This document shows positions 1-5,485 of a DNA stretch of 5,820 nucleotides, piece by piece. The stretch comes from Gallionellaceae bacterium (GTDB lineage Bacteria > Pseudomonadota > Gammaproteobacteria > Burkholderiales > Gallionellaceae). The notes beneath the pieces were generated by a model. It saw only the letters and a program-made list of their open reading frames with translations. It searched no databases and had not been told where the DNA came from. The stretch covers positions 1 to 5,820 of the forward strand of contig JAUYFR010000070.1 in NCBI GenBank assembly GCA_030690855.1, in the 5' to 3' direction. The position numbers were made by a program, and so were the translations under genes. Within the stretch, counting starts at the first letter, position 1. Each line of letters begins with the position of its first letter.

Positions 1-795
1 TTTGTAGATCACCTCATTCAGGCAATTAAAAACGTTGCGGCACGAATACAGGGGAAGCTCGAAAAAATATTTGAAGCTGTGGTTTCTGGCGGCGTTCAAG
101 GCTTTGTAAGTAATTTATTGACTTACCTGATCAATAGTATCTGGACAACAGCGGCCAAGTTCGTGACTGTTATTCGTGAAAGGATGAAAGATTTGTGGGA
201 GGCAATGAAGCTTCTAGTGAAGCCACCTCGTGGCATGACTGGAATTGAGGTTGCACGTGCCGTGACTAAAATTATTATGGGTGCTGTAGGAGCAAGTTTA
301 GGCTTGTTGTTTGAAGAATCTGTCAAAACATTCATTCTCTCAATTCCGCTCCTTGCGCCATTTGCTGACACAATTGCGCCTGCACTAACAGCCATTTTGA
401 CTGGGATCGTAATTGCACTTGTGATCTACGGGATTGATCGTATGTTCGATTGGCTAAATTCTAGTGGTACGGAAATGCTTGAAGCGCAGATGGCTAACTT
501 TGAAGCCAGTGCTGCTGTATTTGAGAAAATGGGGCAAATGCTGGATGCACAATTTCGCAATTCGGCGCACTACCAACTCTGCATTCATCAGTATGTAGAA
601 ATAGAATTCAACCTGAATAAGAGTGCGGCTAGCTTGATGTTGACGTTAGGGCATGCTGAAACCTCTAACTCTGCGATGTCAGATACCATCATGGTAAGCA
701 AAGAAAATTTCCCCGGGATGGTTAAGGCGGACATGGAGATTCTGGAGTCGATTGAAAGTTACACACTAAACAACATGGGATCAACAAATGTCTGA
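1..795 (+). CDS. Membrane protein of unknown function, 5'-partial
   Basis: I do not recognise the family. The frame is open from the first base (first codons read FVDHLIQAIKNVAARIQ), so the gene very probably starts outside the window. A GTG at 79 could start a 238-residue protein, but no good ribosome site precedes it and the upstream codons look like the same helical protein. The visible part has 264 codons. An amphipathic N-terminal stretch leads to a conserved-looking PPRGMTG turn (about nt 223-243). A hydrophobic helix follows near nt 265-312 (IIMGAVGASLGLLF), then a longer hydrophobic region near nt 331-435 that probably holds one or two more helices (IPLLAPF, then LTAILTGIVIALVIYGI). 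The C-terminal ~120 residues are soluble and helical. It overlaps the next gene by 8 bases, which suggests co-translation, so the two products may form one membrane complex. It could also be the tail of a much larger protein; that cannot be judged here. Confidence 0.72.
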   Translation, partial: FVDHLIQAIKNVAARIQGKLEKIFEAVVSGGVQGFVSNLLTYLINSIWTTAAKFVTVIRERMKDLWEAMKLLVKPPRGMTGIEVARAVTKIIMGAVGASLGLLFEESVKTFILSIPLLAPFADTIAPALTAILTGIVIALVIYGIDRMFDWLNSSGTEMLEAQMANFEASAAVFEKMGQMLDAQFRNSAHYQLCIHQYVEIEFNLNKSAASLMLTLGHAETSNSAMSDTIMVSKENFPGMVKADMEILESIESYTLNNMGSTNV

Positions 796-1861
796 AATTA
801 TTCATGCAATGGCTCAAGTTCAATTACCGGCAGACCTTTTGCAGCAGATCGATATGGATGTCTTATTAAAGAACTTCAAAGATAATCATAAAAAATTGGG
901 GGACTTTAAAAAAATTCGTGATAAGCATGAGAAGCGGAACATATTTAGTAGTTGGTGGAATAACGACGAGATTGAGGATGCTCAATTATCAGCAGTTGAG
1001 GTACAGGCTGAGTATTCGAAAGCAGTTGGGCAGTTGATGGTGTTAAGCATTGTGCAATCGCAGTATCTAGAAAAGCAACAAATTTTATTATCCGAACAAC
1101 AAAAAACAATCCGGACACAAACCAACAATATCGAGCGCCATAATAATTTGCTTGAAGAGCAACATAAAGATTTAGCAGCGAAGAGTACCGAAATTAAAAA
1201 TTTACTTGACCATTATTTTGAGCTCAAGGGATTAACGCGAGACGGTGCACAACAACTCGTTGCTATCGCGAATGATGTCAAAGGCACAAAAGCCATTTTA
1301 GAAAAATCTGTTGATACAAAACTTGCTGACTCGTTACGCCAAGTTGGTCTCATTGAAGCGCAGATTCAATCTCAAACAGACAATGCTCTAAGCTCTATTC
1401 ACGCATCGATGTCTAACTTGGCATTTGAGACGAACAAAAGTATCAATCAACTTCGCGACGAGGCGATTGCGCAATTGGAAATAGCAGAAAATTTAATATC
1501 CACACTTCAGGAAGATTTTAAACGTGTAGAAACTGAAGCCCAAAGTCAGCGTGAGGCTATTAAATTAGTTGAAGGCAAGCACGGTGAATTAGGCAGTCAG
1601 ATTGGTGAGCTTTCGGGGGCAACATCTTTGCTTAATAACGCGCTGGCTGTTAATAACACAGAGTTAAAAACTGTTCGCAGTGATCTGGATTCAGAAAAGG
1701 CGTTCTCGATAGGAGTCGATCAAAAATTGGATACCATTTCCAGGCAATTTGAAGAGTATCAATCGAACGTGAGTCTAAAATTGGGACGTTTGCAGATTAT
1801 GCTAGGCGTATCACTAGTGTTGGCCATCGGCCTCACAGTATTTATTCTTTTCAGAATGTAG
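788..1861 (+). CDS. Coiled-coil protein with C-terminal membrane anchor, unknown function
   Basis: This 357-residue protein begins at an ATG inside the end of the preceding gene, with a weak purine stretch (GGGA, 777-780) 7 bases upstream. The overlap argues for translational coupling. Residues 1-60 form a charged helical head ending in an aromatic patch (IFSSWWNND, 52-60). Residues 94-136 show a strict heptad series, L94, L101, I108, I115, L122, L129, I136, with mostly polar d positions (Q97, Q104, Q111, H118, Q125). Further helical and probably coiled-coil sequence runs to about 330. The last ~20 residues (337-355, MLGVSLVLAIGLTVFILF) are a single hydrophobic segment ending in Arg-Met, as in a tail-anchored protein, so the bulk should face the cytoplasm unless exported. 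There is no signal peptide and no recognisable enzymatic motif. A scaffold, sensor stalk or tether working with the upstream membrane protein is an inference. Composition is AT-rich. Confidence 0.85.
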   Translation: MSEIIHAMAQVQLPADLLQQIDMDVLLKNFKDNHKKLGDFKKIRDKHEKRNIFSSWWNNDEIEDAQLSAVEVQAEYSKAVGQLMVLSIVQSQYLEKQQILLSEQQKTIRTQTNNIERHNNLLEEQHKDLAAKSTEIKNLLDHYFELKGLTRDGAQQLVAIANDVKGTKAILEKSVDTKLADSLRQVGLIEAQIQSQTDNALSSIHASMSNLAFETNKSINQLRDEAIAQLEIAENLISTLQEDFKRVETEAQSQREAIKLVEGKHGELGSQIGELSGATSLLNNALAVNNTELKTVRSDLDSEKAFSIGVDQKLDTISRQFEEYQSNVSLKLGRLQIMLGVSLVLAIGLTVFILFRM

Positions 1862-1865
1862 TTTT

Positions 1866-1890
1866 GGATGCGTCTCAGTCTGTCGCATCC
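1866..1890. promoter_or_regulatory. Perfect 7-bp inverted repeat, candidate operator
   Basis: GGATGCG (1866-1872) and CGCATCC (1884-1890) are exact reverse complements separated by 11 bases, 4 bases after the stop codon of the coiled-coil gene. No T-run follows on either strand, so it does not look like an intrinsic terminator. It lies just upstream of a -10-like box and would cover the -35 and spacer region of that promoter, the usual place for a repressor or activator site. The nearest regulator gene is the WYL protein at 2049. WYL regulators of the BrxR/CapW type bind inverted repeats near their own genes; use of this site by the WYL protein is inferred. Confidence 0.45.
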
Positions 1891-1896
1891 CTCCCC

Positions 1897-1902
1897 TAGA
1901 AT
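1897..1902 (+). promoter_or_regulatory. Possible -10 box (TAGAAT)
   Basis: TAGAAT matches the sigma-70 -10 consensus at 5 of 6 positions and would place a transcript start near 1909, about 13 bases before the Shine-Dalgarno site of the 31-residue ORF. No convincing -35 hexamer is found at 15-18 bases spacing; that region is taken up by the inverted repeat at 1866-1890. If real, the promoter is weak or factor-dependent. The assignment rests only on this hexamer and its position. Confidence 0.3.
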
Positions 1903-1933
1903 GGCAGCACATCAAGTCAACGGAGGCTGCCAT
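1901..1933 (+). promoter_or_regulatory. 8-bp perfect inverted repeat sequestering a start codon
   Basis: ATGGCAGC (1901-1908) and GCTGCCAT (1926-1933) are exact reverse complements around a 17-base loop. The 3' arm includes the first two bases of the ATG of the 31-residue ORF. The Shine-Dalgarno GGAGG (1922-1926) sits at the loop/stem edge. In RNA this would form a hairpin able to block initiation. The 5' arm overlaps the putative -10 box, so only transcripts started farther upstream would contain the whole hairpin. The repeat is directly visible; the regulatory role is inferred. Confidence 0.5.
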
Positions 1934-2027
1934 GCTACACATACTGTTCGTGATTACTGTTTTACCCGTCGTTCTATTTCTGGGTTTTGTGCTGCTAGCA
2001 TCAGTAGTGACAGAGTTCTTCAAGTAG
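1932..2027 (+). CDS. Small hydrophobic single-pass membrane peptide (31 aa)
   Basis: A short ORF encodes 31 residues, MLHILFVITVLPVVLF onward, ending VVTEFFK. Nearly the whole chain is one hydrophobic helix, with charged residues only at the C-terminal end (Glu28, Lys31), so an inner-membrane location is expected. A strong Shine-Dalgarno GGAGG (1922-1926) lies 5 bases before the ATG, which supports translation. The ORF ends 21 bases before the WYL gene, so the two are probably co-transcribed. Size and hydrophobicity fit both regulatory small membrane proteins and type I toxin peptides; the start codon lies in a hairpin arm, as is common for tightly controlled small toxins. No sequence match to a named family is recognised. 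An overlapping 44-codon ORF from 1901 is less credible. Confidence 0.6.
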   Translation: MLHILFVITVLPVVLFLGFVLLASVVTEFFK

Positions 2028-2048
2028 CCAATTAGCCGAGGCGTTAAC

Positions 2049-3059
2049 GTGTCCTTCACTCCTGAAACTCTGTTGCGTCAATGGCAAACCCTGCGCATGA
2101 TTACACGTCATCCGCGTAAGGTGACTGCTACCTTGCTGTGTGCCAGTTTGAATGCCGATGGTTTCGCAGTCGGCAAGCGAACGGTAGAGCGTGACCTGCA
2201 ATCGTTAGCCAGCATTTTTCCGCTGGTGTCGGATGAGCGGAGTCGCCCCTTTGGATGGAGTTGGCAAAAAGATGCGCCAGCATTCGATCTGCCGGGCATT
2301 TCCAATAGCGAGGCGATTACCCTGCTGTTATCGCGTGAGCATCTGCGCAATCTGTTGCCAGCTTCCACCATTGCCCAGCTTCAACCTTACTTCGCCCTCG
2401 CCGAACAAAAGCTGTCTGCGCTAGAGCAACATTCAGGCATTGCCGGATGGCAACACAAGGTGCGGGTGATCCCTGCGTCTCAGCCGTTGCTCGCACCCAA
2501 GATAGATGAAACCGTACAGGCGACCTTGCACGAAGCATTGTTGAATGAGAGGCAATGCCATATCAAGTATCAAAAGCGTGAAGCGAGCAAAGCAGAAAGT
2601 TATCCGGTTCATGCTTTGGGGTTAGTGCAACGTGGGCAAGTGCTGTATCTGGTTTGCACCATCAAGAATTATCCGCAGATACGCATTCTTGCGCTGCATC
2701 GTATTCTGGCCGCTGAGTTGTTGGCGGAATCAATTTCAATACCCGCTGACTTTGATCTGGATGCTTACATCGCTTCCGGTGCGCTGGGATGGTTTCCAAA
2801 AGACATAATCCGCCTCAAGGCAGTTTTCACCGCCGAAGTAGCAGCCCATTTGTATGAAACGCCTTTGTCGGAAGATCAGACCATGACAGAGCTACCGGAT
2901 GGGCGCGTTCAACTCACGGCAACGGTGTTAGAGACGCTGCAACTGCGATGGTGGTTGCAAGGGTTCGGTGAGGCGGTAGAAGTAGTTAAGCCAGTTCAAT
3001 TAAGACGGCAAATTACAGAAGGCGTTCAGCATTTGGCTGAGTGCTACACAAAGGAGTAA
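2049..3059 (+). CDS. WYL-domain transcriptional regulator (wHTH-WYL-WCX)
   Basis: This 336-residue DNA-binding regulator is probably cytoplasmic and dimeric. Residues ~5-72 form a winged helix-turn-helix, with recognition helix VGKRTVERDLQSLA (41-54) and the typical wing end FGWSW (68-72). A helical linker follows (about 79-130). The WYL domain spans ~150-225; its signature is degenerate (VLYLV at 197-201 instead of the usual WYL), but the conserved arginines R211 and R217 and the LALHRI stretch are present. A C-terminal WCX-type domain covers ~250-330 and includes WWLQGFGEAVEV. WYL domains are thought to sense nucleic acid or nucleotide ligands, and relatives (BrxR, CapW) repress defence operons. 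GTG is chosen as start because GAGG (2038-2041) lies 7 bases upstream and the next ATG would remove helix 1. It is followed after 3 bases by the paralogue array, so it is likely that operon's regulator. G+C is higher than in neighbouring genes. Confidence 0.93.
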   Translation: MSFTPETLLRQWQTLRMITRHPRKVTATLLCASLNADGFAVGKRTVERDLQSLASIFPLVSDERSRPFGWSWQKDAPAFDLPGISNSEAITLLLSREHLRNLLPASTIAQLQPYFALAEQKLSALEQHSGIAGWQHKVRVIPASQPLLAPKIDETVQATLHEALLNERQCHIKYQKREASKAESYPVHALGLVQRGQVLYLVCTIKNYPQIRILALHRILAAELLAESISIPADFDLDAYIASGALGWFPKDIIRLKAVFTAEVAAHLYETPLSEDQTMTELPDGRVQLTATVLETLQLRWWLQGFGEAVEVVKPVQLRRQITEGVQHLAECYTKE

Positions 3060-3067
3060 ATCATGGA
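3047..3067 (+). repeat. Translation-initiation repeat, copy 1
   Basis: These 21 bases carry the ribosome site (AAGGAG, 3051-3056) and the first codons of the first paralogue. They match 3501-3521, before the second paralogue, at 19 of 21 positions. The stop codon of the WYL gene lies inside the repeat, so this copy overlaps two coding regions. The likeness may come from the duplication that made the two genes, or from shared ribosome-site consensus. Confidence 0.5.
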
Positions 3068-3473
3068 CGGCGTTGAATCTAGCAGAGTTGTTGAATTAAC
3101 CCTCAATACGATTTCAGATCTATGTCTTATGAAACGTGATCGGCTTCGAGAAATACATCGGCCTATTTTGGTAGCGCTGCAAAAAGAGTGTGCTGAAAAG
3201 GTTCTGATAGCCGAGGCAAAAGGCTATGAGCGTAGCAAAACAATTCATGCTCGCCGAATTATCGAAGCCATGCTGAAACAGGGCTATATCAAGCCAGACT
3301 TAATAGCTGATCCGCAGCTTTTTGATATTCACAGTGGGCTCGTTTCGTCTGCCAGCATCGCTGCAATTATTGCTGCCCTTGATGAATATCGAAGTGTACT
3401 AAAGCTGTCGTATGGATTAAGCGACGATGTATTTAATGACTGTGTGAAGCAAATTGCAGCCTTTATGGATTAA
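3063..3473 (+). CDS. Paralogue array member 1 (modules N+C), unknown function
   Basis: This 136-residue, probably soluble and helical protein has no family that I recognise. It is built of two modules. Module N is residues 2-58, with core LREIHRPILVAL (28-39) and GYERS (54-58). Module C is residues 65-133, starting RIIEAMLKQG and ending in a GLSDDVFNDC stretch (118-127). Module N aligns without gaps to residues 35-91 of the next gene (27 of 57 identical by my count). Module C aligns without gaps to the 78-residue third gene (26 of 68 identical) and to the end of the second. The ATG follows the WYL stop by 3 bases with AAGGAG overlapping that stop, so translation is probably coupled to the regulator. 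There are no membrane segments, no metal-binding Cys pairs and no catalytic motif. A binding or adaptor role is possible but is a guess. Confidence 0.85.
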   Translation: MDGVESSRVVELTLNTISDLCLMKRDRLREIHRPILVALQKECAEKVLIAEAKGYERSKTIHARRIIEAMLKQGYIKPDLIADPQLFDIHSGLVSSASIAAIIAALDEYRSVLKLSYGLSDDVFNDCVKQIAAFMD

Positions 3474-3500
3474 CAACAATCGGAACAACATACCAAGCAG

Positions 3501-3521
3501 CACAGAGGAATAAATCATGGA
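3501..3521 (+). repeat. Translation-initiation repeat, copy 2
   Basis: This is the partner of 3047-3067 (19 of 21 bases identical), with GAGGA (3505-3509) 7 bases before the ATG at 3517. At the protein level, however, the start of paralogue 1 aligns with residue 34 of paralogue 2, not with its first codon. The DNA similarity and the protein similarity are therefore out of register by 33 codons. Confidence 0.5.
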
Positions 3522-4134
3522 AACGTACAGCGAAGAAGTACTCGCCAGTATCACAGGCGTAATGAAAGACTACATAAGGCTTGAGCGGAAATATCACCGA
3601 CAGGAAAGTGAAAGCATTGATGGCGTGGAAGTAGGCCGAATCGTTAGAGAGACACTTGAAACGATTGCCAAGAAGTACAACATTGATCTGGCAACTTTAC
3701 GTGAGGAACATCAGCCAATCATTGTGGCGTTGAATCGTGAGCTGACCTGTAAAGTTTTTGCGGCAGAGGATAGTGGCTATGACCGAGGACGGATTCAGGC
3801 TGAAACGAAGCATTACAGTCTTTCAGGCAAAAAGTTCGGCCTGATTGTCAGAGAAGATGAGGTTTTTGATCGCGCTCGAATCTTTTGCATCATTGATGCC
3901 ACTGTCAGACTTGGCGGAAAGCTTCCGAGAACAATTGACGTAAATAAAATTAACGCTGTTCAAGCTAACCTGCAATTCTGCAATTCATACGAAGAGGTTG
4001 CTGTCCTCCTTGACGATTACCGCGTACTGATCTGCGAGTCGTTCGGGATAGATGATGAATCGTTCACGACCTGCCTCAAAGACATTTACCCGCAGTATGT
4101 TGCGCGTAAGCCAATGCTTCAATTAGTTTCATAA
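3517..4134 (+). CDS. Paralogue array member 2 (extension+N+insert+C), unknown function
   Basis: This 205-residue soluble protein is the long form of the array. Residues 1-34 are an acidic/basic helical extension found only here. Residues 35-91 are module N, with LREEHQPIIVAL (61-72) and GYDRG (87-91). Residues ~92-121 hold about 26 residues more than paralogue 1 (around SLSGKKFGLIVREDEVF). Residues 122-190 are module C, with IIDATVRLGGKLP (125-137), LLDDYR (164-169) and FGIDDESFTTC (176-186). A 15-residue tail follows. Module C aligns to paralogue 1 at a constant offset of 59 without internal gaps. It starts 43 bases after member 1 with a good ribosome site and ends 12 bases before member 3. 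No known family, catalytic motif or membrane segment is seen. The three-way conservation shows that the protein is real even though its function is unknown. Confidence 0.87.
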   Translation: METYSEEVLASITGVMKDYIRLERKYHRQESESIDGVEVGRIVRETLETIAKKYNIDLATLREEHQPIIVALNRELTCKVFAAEDSGYDRGRIQAETKHYSLSGKKFGLIVREDEVFDRARIFCIIDATVRLGGKLPRTIDVNKINAVQANLQFCNSYEEVAVLLDDYRVLICESFGIDDESFTTCLKDIYPQYVARKPMLQLVS

Positions 4135-4146
4135 CCGGAGAGCAGA

Positions 4147-4383
4147 ATGAACAAAGCTGAAATCAAATCCATTATCGAAGCCACGCTAAAGAGCGGAAGC
4201 AAAACGCCGGGGATGTTTGAATTACCCAAGATGCTTGGCATTAGAGGCAAGCTGGAATCGTGCGAGTCTGTTGCCGATGTCCTCAGCATACTCGAAGAAA
4301 ACCGCCCCGTTTTATCCAAAGCTTTTGGGATAAGCGACGAGTTGTTTAACAGCGGCGTGGAGAAACTAAAAGCCTTGGCTTAG
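4147..4383 (+). CDS. Paralogue array member 3 (module C only), unknown function
   Basis: This 78-residue protein consists almost wholly of module C: EIKSIIEATLKSG (5-17), a P-rich turn (TPGMFELP, 20-27), SVADVLSILEENRPVL (41-56) and FGISDELFNSGV (60-71). The ATG has GGAG (4137-4140) 6 bases upstream. The short form is thus a proper gene, not a decayed copy. DNA identity to paralogue 1 is locally exact (13 bases at 4171-4183 = 3258-3270; 10 bases at 4331-4340 = 3418-3427), which points to duplication. Residues kept in all three members include the II[ED]A start, G17, P21, L36, S41, L49, R53, G61, D64 and F67. A free C module could pair with or compete against the C modules of its larger relatives; this is inference. 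Confidence 0.82.
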   Translation: MNKAEIKSIIEATLKSGSKTPGMFELPKMLGIRGKLESCESVADVLSILEENRPVLSKAFGISDELFNSGVEKLKALA

Positions 4384-4400
4384 TTAAAAAGGGGATGCAA

Positions 4401-5219
4401 ATGTCGTGGATGCTTGTTTCAGGAAAGGTGTATTTCTGCACCAAATGTCAGGGGCATATTCAAGTTGAATATGAGGGGGGCGCGCTGGAGACACAAGTTG
4501 GTGACTCGGTCATTGATGAACAGTCAGTTCTTCTTGATGAATTTGCACAACCTAATGTTAATCCTGAAACCGATGGTTACTACCTTTATGAAAAGATTAT
4601 TTGTGAAGATTGCTTCGTCAAATTGGGGATTGATGAAACAGACGCGAAACGTCTTATGGTATTAGTCGATGAGGTTGATGCAACGATCAATCATGTCGTT
4701 GCTCAGGTATGCGCAGTATTTCAAAATCCAACTCCCCATGATTTAAAAGAGTTTATAGGTGAATCTGCCTTTAAAGAGTTGTCTGGACAAACAATGTTGC
4801 CTGCCAGAAAAAAGCGAAAAATTAATGAAGCATTTCAGGACTGGCATTGTTCCGATAACTTCTTATCACGTCGTATAGAAGCAGAACTTGAGAAATTGCC
4901 TAAGCCGTTACCGCAGGCAAACTTGAAGAAATTCGCTATGAAATTACGCAAACAATATTTAACGGTGTTTGTTAAAAAGAATATTTGCGAAGCAGAAAAT
5001 ATAAATCCATTTATACAGTCCGAGCACACGGTTAGAGTGCCATTGCCGAATACTCCGATGGTAACCGTGATTATTGAGGGTGAAATAGAATTGAATGCTT
5101 TTAAGCACAATAATTATTTTAAGGAGAGCGTTCTTGAGATTTTACAAACGGAGTTGTCCAATTTGGTGAGTTCGTTTAAGCAGATTGCGCTTAGTCATTT
5201 TGTTGGTGCGACACCGTGA
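4401..5219 (+). CDS. Protein with paired CxxC motifs, probable zinc binding, unknown function
   Basis: The protein has 272 residues from the ATG at 4401, chosen because the AAAAAGGGG ribosome site (4386-4394) leaves 6 bases of spacing. An ATG at 4395 directly abuts it and would add two residues. The N-terminus carries FCTKC (Cys13, Cys16) and IICEDC (Cys68, Cys71), spaced as two halves of a zinc ribbon or LIM-like fold, with His19 nearby. About 50 acidic and variable residues lie between them. The rest is helical and basic in the middle (ARKKRKINEAF; LKKFAMKLRKQYL), which might contact nucleic acid. It ends in a beta-rich then helical segment (VRVPLPNTPMVTVIIEGEIEL onward). No family is recognised and no signal peptide is seen. 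It follows paralogue 3 by 17 bases, so it is likely in the same operon. The composition is very AT-rich, unlike the WYL gene. Confidence 0.85.
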   Translation: MSWMLVSGKVYFCTKCQGHIQVEYEGGALETQVGDSVIDEQSVLLDEFAQPNVNPETDGYYLYEKIICEDCFVKLGIDETDAKRLMVLVDEVDATINHVVAQVCAVFQNPTPHDLKEFIGESAFKELSGQTMLPARKKRKINEAFQDWHCSDNFLSRRIEAELEKLPKPLPQANLKKFAMKLRKQYLTVFVKKNICEAENINPFIQSEHTVRVPLPNTPMVTVIIEGEIELNAFKHNNYFKESVLEILQTELSNLVSSFKQIALSHFVGATP

Positions 5220-5254
5220 GAAATTTCTGTTGGGTTGATTGTGACTGGTAATTA

Positions 5255-5485
5255 ATGGGCATCTTCGCTTTACTCATCGGCCTAGCAATCGTTGGCTTGG
5301 TCATCGTCGGTTTTATAGCCTACTGGATAGTGATGATTACGCTGTTTGTTATTGCGGCGGTGTTTGTGTTCTGGGCGGTGATCTTTGGATTGATCTTCGG
5401 TGATCCGTATGTTGGTTCGCTGTGTTCAGTGTTCGCAACGGGGCTTACGTTCTGGCTGTTTAATTCTCGTGGAGAGAAAAATTGA
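5255..5485 (+). CDS. Small multi-pass membrane protein, unknown function
   Basis: This 76-residue protein is almost all hydrophobic. There are probably three membrane helices: about residues 3-22 (LLIGLAIVGLVIVGF), 24-48 (WIVMITLFVIAAVFVFWAVIF) and 53-70 (VGSLCSVFATGLTFWLF). A GDP turn sits before the third and a charged tail ends SRGEKN. The ATG at 5255 is the first possible start because an in-frame TAA ends 3 bases upstream. No good Shine-Dalgarno precedes it, so expression may depend on ribosomes finishing the previous gene 35 bases upstream. Its stop codon overlaps the start of the Cys-rich gene, so the two are probably made together and the soluble partner may work at the membrane. Similar small hydrophobic ORFs are common and are hard to assign by sequence. 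Confidence 0.75.
   Translation: MGIFALLIGLAIVGLVIVGFIAYWIVMITLFVIAAVFVFWAVIFGLIFGDPYVGSLCSVFATGLTFWLFNSRGEKN

Noticed and set aside
1866..1890. Inverted repeat as an intrinsic terminator for the coiled-coil gene
   Set aside because: The stem is only 7 bp with an 11-base loop and no T-run on either side, so an operator is the better reading.
1901..2035. 44-codon ORF starting in the 5' hairpin arm
   Set aside because: Its ATG overlaps the putative -10 box and lacks a ribosome site. The overlapping 31-codon ORF has a strong one and a coherent hydrophobic product.
1814..2059. Minus-strand ORF of 81 codons across the control region
   Set aside because: It lies opposite the end of the coiled-coil gene, the inverted repeats and the 31-residue ORF. 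The protein is polar low-complexity sequence with no ribosome site or family likeness.
2001..2538. Several ORFs of 60-90 codons on both strands within the WYL gene
   Set aside because: They are shadows of a well-supported WYL gene whose frame shows all three expected domains.
3063..4383. Paralogue array as fragments of one gene broken by frameshifts
   Set aside because: Each ORF has its own ribosome site and start codon, and the modules recur as repeats rather than continuing one another.
4835..5110. Minus-strand ORF of 91 codons
   Set aside because: It is antisense to the CxxC protein gene, with no ribosome site and no recognisable content.
5216..5251. 11-codon GTG ORF overlapping the stop of the CxxC gene
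   Set aside because: It has no ribosome site and is very short. It might aid reinitiation at 5255 but cannot be supported as a gene.
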